From Schistosoma mansoni (taxonomy: Eukaryota > Platyhelminthes > Trematoda > Strigeidida > Schistosomatidae), in the NCBI RefSeq assembly GCF_000237925.1, contig NC_031497.1, positions 18,467,705 through 18,531,704 on the forward strand: a DNA stretch of 64,000 nt, read 5' to 3'. Below are positions 57,301 through 64,000 of the stretch, piece after piece. A model generated the notes under the pieces. The model saw only the letters and a list, made by a program, of their open reading frames with translations. It was not told the DNA's origin and ran no database searches. A program made the translations under genes and the position numbers. Position 1 is the first letter of the stretch. Each line of letters begins with the position of its first letter.

Positions 57301-60300
57301 AAAATATGTATATCAAAATGGAGGTTTGTAGAAATCGTACTAATATAATAGTTGAATTCGTGAGTCGATTTAAGTTAAACCGCCATTGAAAACCTGAAAG
57401 CACTAGATGGCCGTTTCATCCTATTATGGGACTTCTCAGTAGTGCGTATCCACGATCCCGCACGCAGGACTCAAACCCAGGACCTTTGGTCTCACGCGCT
57501 AACTCTTAGCCTCTAGACAACTGATTTGGCATCCAAAGGCGCCGTGCGATGTTTTATGGTGTAGGAGTAGGTTGGAAGAATGCTAGGGGCGGCCAGACCG
57601 GAACGTGGCACAAATCCATGAAGTCACTGACAAGTGGGCTGAGCCATGTTGGTAGGTATAGACTGCCTGGCTGGGATCCGCGAGATGATAACAACCAATG
57701 GTTAGAGACCCTGAATGACATGACTCCAAATCGTTTGCAATGGTGAAGGTGCATTCACTCTTTGTGTTCTGCCAAATTATAATCTTCTGAATTCTTCATG
57801 TCCCTTTCTTTTTTCTCCTTCCAAATTTATTTCACTGGATTATACTCCTTGAATAACATCTTCAAACACTAATCTTTCGGATTACTGCTTATACTCTTAC
57901 TACCTCTACCACTATGGGATTTGAATCAGCAACTGCATCTCTATGTTAATGTGGCATGACAACTCGAACTGATGTACTTATGTACGAAGTTCTACGTTTG
58001 ACTGACTGGCATCCAATGGTGTTAATGTCCAACTTCAACCAATCCACGATATTGCGCAGCCGTCTACCATTGTCTTCAGTGGGTAAATGCCTCACAACAG
58101 ACACGGTTGAACTCCACTGGTTGCGGCTTCTCACTAGAACACACGGGACAAAACGGCCATCCAGTGCTTTCAGGTTTTCCATAGTGGTCTAGCTTAAATC
58201 GACTCATGAATTCAGCTATTAAATATGTATGTGTTATTCTGCTAGTATTCATTGGCTACACTTCATATTTTGAATATTATAGACCGATGGAGTAATAGCT
58301 GATTAATCTTTAAAAAAATTTCAGCTACTAGGTCACAGATTCAAGCTCAGTTTCCCATTCCTCCCACCCTTTTAATTCTACTCAATTACCCAAGTACATA
58401 AATCTGCGACTTGTTAAATAAATCATGTTCATTTCTATACGTTGTAATTCAATCATTTTACTTATTTGACAGAAATTACTTACCTGACTTAATCAAAGAT
58501 AAGAGTGTCACATTGCTTGTATTCATCATAATCTCTTCATTGTTTTTACTTCCTTTTTTGTCTGCCTTTAGCTACTCCAACTCAGTCATCTAATTTAGTA
58601 ACAACTATGACAGCTTCAACTAGAACAACACTGACTATCACATCCTCTGGTAGTCATTATGAAGAAAAGCATAAAATAAACAATACACAAATAAATACTA
58701 CTTCCAATAATAAATTTATTAATCATCATAATTCTACTAGTTCAGGAGTAGTTACATCGTCACCAGCAGCAGCTGTTACAGTTCATTCAAAAGAAAGTAA
58801 TTTCAATGATAATATTAATAATAAACAATATTATATAAATTCTATAAAACAACGTAATAATCAGTACTGGTATACATGTACAGGACAACGTGTACCAATA
58901 TTTCCATTAGAACAACGTCAACGTTTATTTAATTACCTAACTACAGGATTAAATTTAGATATTCAAATAAGTAATAAATTTCAAGGTATTACATGGGGTC
59001 GATTTATTGAATCTGCTACTCGTCCTCTAATCGATAATATTATGATACATTTACGTCAATTAAATAGAACACCTCAACGGTAAGAATTGTTCATTGTGTA
59101 TTCTTTTTCTACTTTACATTCATTTCATTTCAAAGTACATCTGTTCAGTGAAATTTATGAATACTATCCAACTGGTTTGTTAGTGGGAAACGGTGTTCAA
59201 ACCTGTCATATAATAGTTAAAAGTTAGATGTTTCAATCACAAAATCACTCACTTATATTCATTACTACATGTATGAATTTTTCTTACAGCATGCATGACA
59301 AATCAATCTTACATTTTACAAGTACAGTAAAATTTTAGATTATCACGAGAATTTTGATACAGATTAGATTCTGTCCAGTCAAGTAATTTTACCTTTAATT
59401 TTCAAGAACCAAGGTGTTATATCCAAACGAAAAATAAATGATTGATAGCTGCTAAGAATTGTTTACGAATTATTATTACAAATAATCTTATTGGATAATT
59501 ATTAAGTAACTAAATTATGTGTATATTCGCATTCCTGTTATCATAAGCTTTCATATGACCTATTGACTACGATTATACGATTTACTACTCTTAATATATT
59601 CTCAATCTGTTAGTTACAGCTTCTCACACTCACGGCCACTTTTGGCTTGATCTTTTATAATTGTTATTTTCTATTTTACAGTGTGATATGGTATAATTTG
59701 CTTTTTATACAGTGGAGACTGAGACTGGGGTTACCTTTTGAACTCTACGGACAGTGCTAGGTGAGAAGAACCAATAAGGATCCATAGTTGTCTCTAGGTT
59801 GCTCGTGCTGTTTTGATGTGCCATTGTTTTAGCACAAGAACAAGACCATATAAATCGGTATTTGGATTGGCAATTTTGTTACAGGGCAAAATTCACAACA
59901 CAAGGTAACTAATAGCAGTGTTAGTTGAAACTCGTCATGCAAAGCATTATGTAAGGTGTTTCAGTAAACATGAAACCTAACTCAAAATTGCACAAGGTTT
60001 ATGTATCTATTTGGTATATGTTTTAAGAAAAATGCTCACTTATTCTATGTAGCTATTAAAAACTCACATCAAAATAGGAAAGTAAATAACTTCAATTGAG
60101 GCTTTCTTGTAAGAAAAAATAAAATAGACAATGAGTTCATATCCACGGTCTTAACTGGTTTAAGGATGCACTCTAGAACTGTGTACTATGAATTAATTTG
60201 TAGCAATAGCTCAGTATCTCTACAATTATAAACTTTGTTCACTTTCTCTTCAAAAGCACATACAATCAAATATTAGCTAGCTTTCTAACCCATCTATTTA

Positions 60301-61310
60301 TAATAACCGCGTATCATAGAGAGGGATTGGTTGATTAGTCGACGATCTTGACGCGCTGCAAGCATACGTTAATCAAGTGTTAAAATCCAATGAGTAATGT
60401 ACAGTTTCCTTCTGCTATTGATGTCAAAATGCTTTCTAATCCAATTAAAACTTAATATGATTGTCTTATTTCAGCATTAACTGAAAACGAATAAGTTGAC
60501 TTTAGTCAATAATAAAATTCTTATCATCATCAGAATATCTTGTTAAGTCACTATCCAAAATTCATACTATTTAGTGGTATTGTAGAAAAGAATGTTTAAT
60601 TTTTGTGAATGGGTTTTATAAGAAAAAAATTTTTTTGTTATTACTTCACCTTCTTCACAGAATTATTCATAGACCTCCGGCTCGTATTCTAATCGTATCA
60701 AATGGATCTAATCATTTAGGTGCAGTATTGTCGTTGAATGTAGCTCGATATTTATCTACACTTGGAGCTTGTGTTCTATTAGTCACTTCATCTATGCATT
60801 GTGCTAAGACTACTGCTAATAATAATAATTCAGTGGATAGCACTACTGTGGCTGCTTCCGAAGATGTTAGTGATGAATATCCTACTGATAATTCCATAAT
60901 GTCTGCTATTTATCGCCAGGAATTACACCTACTTATGAATTTGGCACCAAAACCAAATCAATATGGACTAGATGATCTTGATGATGATGAAGATGATGAA
61001 TTAGACCAATACAGTGATGATGGGAGGGAAATAAATAACGAAAATAATCATGATGATGAGTATAACAATGATAAGCAAATACCTGGACTCCATACAGTTA
61101 ACAGTAATGATAATGGGAATCATACAAATGATGATAATAGTATCAGTATCGGTCCATCTTCTGCGAATGTTCGTGAACACAATGATGTTGACTTTGATAA
61201 TATGAGTTGTCTCAATTATTCCGATATCAGTAGTATTGTTGATCATAGTTCAGTTGGACGTATATGGATGAGTCGTATGCCTGGATTGAAAATTATACGT
61301 CGACCAAGTT
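51199..61310 (+). CDS. EDC3: Enhancer of mRNA-decapping protein 3 (EDC3), 3' end outside the window
   Basis: EDC3 is a P-body scaffold that activates the Dcp1/Dcp2 decapping complex through its LSm domain and binds the DDX6-type helicase through its FDF motif. The YjeF_N domain dimerises and binds RNA. Five exons were found with matched phases, 2140 coding nt so far (about 713 residues): 51199-51353, 54902-55281, 56771-57217, 58572-59079 and 60661-61310. LSm-like: residues 4-75 (KISLINAVINN). FDF: residues 269-283 (DEDFDFEGNLALFNK). YjeF_N: from about residue 430 (VPIFPLEQRQRL, then ARILIVSNGSNHLGAVLSL). The protein is longer than human EDC3 (about 508 residues) because of Asn/Ser-rich linkers and an acidic insertion in YjeF_N. 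The last donor (T|GTAAGT at 61311) shows that more exons follow, and none was found before the right edge. Confidence 0.9.
52285..53177 (+). mobile_element. Non-LTR retrotransposon (second LINE family), 3' part
   Basis: A 157-codon open stretch (52366-52836) reads EISARIQKARLAFANLRHLW, AVRSVLLYGCETW, CLRNIARIYWDNRVSN and HRLRWLGHLLRM, the conserved C-terminal region of LINE polymerases. The frame then shifts (HVGRCRLLDWGSRDY, IHSLC) and a 3' untranslated region follows, ending in GACTGACTGACC. It is 5'-truncated and sits in EDC3 intron 1. The clade is not certain, and it is distinct from the SR2-like copies. Confidence 0.85.
53178..54049. other. EDC3 intron 1, unassigned part
   Basis: No exon or recognised repeat, apart from short blocks (TTCTCTGAGCTGA) that also occur at about 26690. 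Confidence 0.35.
54050..54480 (-). mobile_element. LINE fragment with RT active-site region, minus strand
   Basis: The minus-strand reading gives LEHADDITLFGEDVDKMQ, a [Y/H]ADD reverse-transcriptase box, followed after a short gap by LWCRRCIYQSTKRQVYCVAV, the region also seen in the second LINE family at 52366. It is decayed, with stops, and intronic. Confidence 0.7.
54902..55281 (+). CDS. EDC3: EDC3 exon 2
   Basis: Acceptor TTTCAATTTTACAG, phase 2 entry. Two GTAAGT donors lie 51 bp apart, after 55230 and after 55281, both phase 1. Either gives an in-frame join to exon 3. The extra 17 residues are basic and polar (KYGVNNHRHSKRRS). The exon encodes the end of the LSm fold and a Ser-rich linker containing EQRREWLRNIP. 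Confidence 0.88.
55754..55915 (+). mobile_element. Second LINE family, 3' untranslated end only
   Basis: TGTACTATATTGTTATATAC to GGCGACTTGGACCGATGCAT and TAGCTGACTGACTGACC match the tail of the 52285-53177 copy. It is in EDC3 intron 2. Confidence 0.8.
56050..56135 (-). mobile_element. Second LINE family, short 3' tail, minus strand
   Basis: The minus strand reads ACTAATGAGGTATGACAACT and ends GACTGACTGATACTG, a diverged match to the same tail. It is in EDC3 intron 2. Confidence 0.55.
56771..57217 (+). CDS. EDC3: EDC3 exon 3 (FDF motif)
   Basis: Acceptor AATATCTAG, phase 1 entry. The exon holds a Gly/Asn/His-rich low-complexity stretch, then NLADWDRICVEEFIDEDFDF and GNLALFNKSAFYEMV. The FDF motif is the part that docks on the RecA2 domain of DDX6-type helicases in other species. 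Donor CTATTCA|GTAAGT, phase 1. Confidence 0.92.
57346..58221 (-). mobile_element. tRNA-like repeat with both inverted ends, split by a LINE
   Basis: Left arm 57346-57416 and right arm 58151-58221 are about 90 percent identical as inverted repeats (TAATAGTTGAATTC... and ...GAATTCAGCTATTA). Between them are a reverse B box (GGACTCAAACCCAGGACC), a reverse A box and the internal body. A LINE at 57542-58006 divides the body. Without it the unit is about 400 bp. It is the only copy here with both ends and core, and it defines the family's structure. It is in EDC3 intron 3. Confidence 0.85.
57542..58006 (+). mobile_element. Second LINE family, 5'-truncated, inserted in the tRNA-like repeat
   Basis: Flanked by TGGCATCCAAAGGCG (57527-57541) and TGGCATCCAATGGTG (58007-58021), a 15-bp target-site duplication with two later changes. 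It encodes only the last residues of the LINE protein (ARGGQTGTWHKSMKSLTSG, LSHVGRYRLPGWDPRD) and the 3' untranslated region ending TTTGACTGAC. Confidence 0.88.
58572..59079 (+). CDS. EDC3: EDC3 exon 4 (start of YjeF_N)
   Basis: Acceptor TTTTTGTCTGCCTTTAG, phase 1 entry. Ser/Thr/Asn-rich linker, then YWYTCTGQRVPIFPLEQRQR and the first helices of the YjeF_N domain to QLNRTPQR. Donor CAACG|GTAAGA, phase 2. Confidence 0.92.
59415..59900. mobile_element. Solo LTR, family 2 (5-bp duplication CAAGG)
   Basis: TGTTATATCC...TCACAACA, flanked by CAAGG at 59410-59414 and 59901-59905. It is homologous to the LTRs at 28713 and 42713. It lies in EDC3 intron 4. Confidence 0.87.
59906..60660. other. EDC3 intron 4, unassigned part
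   Basis: Ends with the acceptor TTACTTCACCTTCTTCACAG. No repeat recognised in the rest. Confidence 0.4.
60661..61310 (+). CDS. EDC3: EDC3 exon 5 (YjeF_N core with acidic insertion)
   Basis: Phase 2 entry. It begins IIHRPPARILIVSNGSNHLG, comparable to the VALLCGPHVKGAQG strand-loop of human EDC3, and continues ARYLSTLGACVLLV. Then follows a long Asp/Glu/Asn-rich insertion (about 140 residues, e.g. DDLDDDEDDELDQYSDDG), then SVGRIWMSRMPGLKIIRRPS. Donor T|GTAAGT, phase 1. Confidence 0.9.
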
Positions 61311-61502
61311 GTAAGTAGTATACTTGTACATATTTTTTCAATCTATTAACTATTTTCTAAGCTGTCATTGTTTGTTTGTTTTTAATTTAACTAAACACTG
61401 ATCGTTGCAAACTCACTTATAATCACAGTAATGAAGACTAATAAATAGACTTATGAATAAACAACATCATTTCTCAGCTATATCTTTCTTTACAGCTAAT
61501 TT

Positions 61503-61930
61503 TTCCTTGAATTCCTAATATTGAAGATAGTTAGTGGATTAGTTGAGTGTGTCAATCACTTCACTTATCCCGGAAGTTTCGTCAACCTCCATAGGTTGGT
61601 GTTTGACGAAATATCAGCAAGAATTTCGAAAAACTCGCTTGACTTTTCCTCTATGTGTGTTACTTTTGGCGTAAACGACTTATCCGCCTGCCAACTAAAT
61701 GCTGTGTATACTACGCGGCAGCTCTTTACCGCCTGAATTAACGATAGGGAATAAAGTAGTTGAACACATCAACCGCTTCACCAATCTTGTGAGCCTCATC
61801 AGTCCTGATGAGCTGGTTTCAGCACATTTATAAAGCTCGGCTGGTCTTTGATAACTGGCATCCCTTGTGATATAAGCCAGATATCCGTCTACTCTGTCCT
61901 ACTCTATTAGTGTCAAAATGACCGTTAAGA
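61503..61930 (+). mobile_element. Second LINE family, two decayed copies of one region in tandem
   Basis: 61540-61735 reads HFTYPGSFVNLHRLVFDEIS then ARISKNSLDF, a decayed match to the SDEISARIQKARLAF region of the 52366 copy. The same start recurs at 61760-61925 (RFTNLVSLISPDELVS). Both are dead. They lie downstream of EDC3 exon 5. Confidence 0.65.
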
Positions 61931-62550
61931 ATAAAGGGTATTTTTGGGTTGCTGAGATTCATCTATAGGTATCTTCAAAGAATAGCCCGTGTAATTCGAT
62001 TATTTAGAAGAAGCAAATGTTGTAGGAGATACTTTTTTTTTAAAAAAAGCATGTTTCTTTCTAACGTTAAACAGTTTGTTAATTCATTTGCAAACCCAAT
62101 TAGTTGTTTGTATTTGACTTATCCGATTCTTCTAATCCATACTAATAAATAGAACTTTTAAATTTATAAATAGTTTTGAAGTTCTACTTAATTACCATAA
62201 CCTACTCTTTTTCCTTGTTTTCTCTAAAATAATATATTAAATTCCATCTGTTTGTTAAGTTTCAAGTATAAAGAAAAAAATTGTTAGTTAACTGCTGATT
62301 AGTTGTATAAGCTGCTAATTAATGTCACAGATGCCTGTGTTCTTCATCATTGTTGTCACTCCATTTGTTATATTTATAAAGTACATGGGTTTTTTAGTTT
62401 GCTCTACAGGTAAGCAATGTCTAAGATTTACTTATTCAATTTTGCATGTTTCTAAACAATAGAACAGCTACCCAATATGTTCGTATTTCATAAACATTTC
62501 ATTCCTAAAAGTTAACCATTATTGAATACTGCTAAAAGCAAATCTTAAGA
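61931..62550. other. Unassigned stretch, probably EDC3 intron 5
   Basis: AT-rich. No exon with the required phase 1 entry was found. Confidence 0.35.
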
Positions 62551-62561
62551 TAGAATAAAAT

Positions 62562-63081
62562 CATTCATCTATTTGAACACATAAATATTGGTACAAATGG
62601 GCACCGAATACATATGCGCCGCACAAATCTCATTTGATTTGTGTGCGGGCTGTAATACTGCCCAGGTGCCCAAACTGAAACAGGTGGTTTTCTTAAGGAG
62701 CCACACCCGGAGCCTTTGACCTAAAGGTCTCACCCACAAGGCAGTGGAGCATCGTGAGGAGATGCAGTCCCATGGTAACAGGTGACCAACGATTGATTCA
62801 TACTCCATTTGTTTCCTCAGGATCCTGGAGCTCATGTGCACCATTGATTTGGAATCAGGGTTTTCCAACTCCCCTAGGTGAACGCACCGTGTCCACCAAC
62901 CCAGTTAAAGCGCCGGACATTCGCTTTTCGTCCTCTCAATTTCGTAAACAACACCCGTGGTACGAGAAGGCAGTGAGTAGGACTTCCCTGTCAGAGGCTA
63001 TATATGCGTGGCCATATGAGAGCATTTCGAGAGGGAGAACAAACTCTCCCCACTCTTGGCCGTACCAGGGCATTTGGGGGC
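62562..63081 (-). mobile_element. 520-bp retroposon, copy 2, with 11-bp target-site duplication
   Basis: Exact direct repeats TAGAATAAAAT at 62551-62561 and 63082-63092 bound the copy. It matches 38211-38738 in opposite orientation. Its tail (minus strand) is AAATAGATGAATG, a decayed AAAT repeat. Long frames are open on both strands in both copies (MENPDSKSMVHM on one, [19 protein letters not shown] on the other), but neither has a known domain. Confidence 0.85.
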
Positions 63082-63092
63082 TAGAATAAAAT

Positions 63093-63608
63093 TACAGTTG
63101 TATGTTCGTTGTATATTCTTCACATTCATTTCAGTGATAAATGGTAGTGGTTAATTAGTAAATAGTGCTAGTTTTGTGTCAGCTGTAAATTGATCTCAAA
63201 TAATCACAATAATGTAACTCAGTTATCAAGTAAAGGTTTGTGTATTCAGTAGCCCAACCATTGATTACAAGCATTTCATGGACCTCAACTATGATGTCGA
63301 CATATTTCAAAATGTCTCAGATCAACAATCAGTTAGTACCTTCATAAATTAATACCATATCTTAATCTTGCCGCTGTTAGTTTTTTCCCAACCTACTGTT
63401 ATATCTGATGTCAAAGGGCGTAATAGGCGGTGGTTTTAATCATATATCTTAACTCATGTCCTAACCACCTCGGTCTATGGAAATTTTTCACCTCACCAAT
63501 AAACTTTATGTATAAAGACTAACGGTCTTACAGTTAATATTTCCTGGCTAACAATAATGTCAAATGTGTACACCAATATTTTAGTGTTCCATATTGTCTT
63601 CCAAGATT
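63093..63608. other. Unassigned stretch
   Basis: No gene or repeat recognised. Confidence 0.35.
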
Positions 63609-64000
63609 TAGCGATGACAGCGGAAAAGGCTGCAAGAGAGGGAAACATGAGACAACTGTATGATACAACAAAGAAACTTGCTGGAAATTACCGTCAACCA
63701 GAAAGACCAGTGAAAAACAAGGAAGGCAAAGTAATCAACGATATTGAAGAACAACGAAACAGGTGGGTAGAACACTTCAAGGAACTCTTGAATCGACCAG
63801 CTCCACTGAACCCACCCAACATCGAAGCAGCACCCACAGACCTCCCAATCGATATTGGCCCACCAACAATTGAAGAGATCAGCATGGCCATTAGACAAAT
63901 CAAGAGTGGCAAAGCAGCGGGACCAGACAACATCCCGGCAGAGGCACTGAAAGCAAATGTAACAGCAACTGCCAAGATACTCCACATCCTCTTCAGTAAG
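63609..64000 (+). mobile_element. RTE (SR2-like) LINE, open reverse-transcriptase segment cut by the window edge
   Basis: From ATG 63613 the frame is open to the last base (129 codons): MTAEKAAREGNMRQLYDTTK, NRWVEHFKELLNRPAPLNPP, AIRQIKSGKAAGPDNIPAEA. This is the start of the RTE reverse transcriptase and matches the damaged copy at 5450-5857 closely but without stops. The endonuclease half is missing on the left, so it is 5'-truncated. The long minus-strand frames over the same bases are shadows. Confidence 0.88.

Noticed and set aside
62754-63089. Plus-strand frame beginning MRRCSPMVTGDQR as a host gene
   Set aside because: It lies inside a retroposon with an 11-bp duplication and a second copy at 38211-38738.
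63608-63987. Two long minus-strand open frames at the right edge
   Set aside because: They are shadows of the RTE reverse transcriptase on the plus strand, whose residues match the known family.
61311-64000. Next EDC3 exon inside the window
   Set aside because: No segment with phase 1 entry and YjeF_N-like sequence was found. The exon is probably to the right of the window.

Overview
The window looks like a piece of a blood-fluke (Schistosoma) genome. The base composition is AT-rich and introns are long. The repeats match known schistosome families: Sm-alpha-like SINEs with hammerhead-ribozyme sequence, SR2-like RTE LINEs, a CSRn1/Boudicca-like Gypsy element and a BEL/Pao element. The species cannot be fixed from sequence alone, and all family names come from memory of the families, not a search.

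Three host genes can be supported. (1) A two-exon homeobox gene on the minus strand (39307-35468), with an Asn-rich N-terminus and a C-terminal homeodomain. (2) A candidate eight-exon minus-strand gene (50437-46352) of unknown function, whose exon phases chain without error into about 339 codons. (3) The mRNA-decapping factor EDC3 on the plus strand, from 51199, with five exons seen: an LSm domain, an FDF motif and the start of a YjeF_N domain. It appears to run off the right edge. Genes 2 and 3 are divergent and share a control region of about 0.75 kb.

Layout. 1-9 kb: SINEs, a hammerhead-bearing repeat and RTE LINE pieces, including an inverted Sm-alpha dimer. 9.8-12.6 kb: a tRNA-like repeat with inverted ends and a partial duplication with tRNA-like and low-complexity sequence. 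12.6-17.2 kb: two Gypsy copies in inverted orientation with a 200-base N gap. 18.1-23.2 kb: a solo LTR, then a young BEL/Pao element inserted in a tRNA-like repeat. 23.8-28.2 kb: an RTE fragment, mostly unassigned DNA and a near-perfect fold-back. 28.7-31.8 kb: a short Gypsy derivative nested in a solo LTR. 32-35 kb: a second hammerhead-like repeat and unassigned DNA. 35.4-39.3 kb: the homeobox gene, its intron filled with repeats. 39.6-48 kb: an Sm-alpha copy, an RTE fragment, four solo LTRs and the end of the unknown gene. 46-64 kb: the divergent gene pair, with LINEs, SINEs and solo LTRs in the introns.

Most of the DNA is transposable-element material. Seven solo LTRs and two LTR elements keep exact target-site duplications. 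This gives a clear record of repeated insertion, LTR-LTR recombination and nesting around a few conserved genes.
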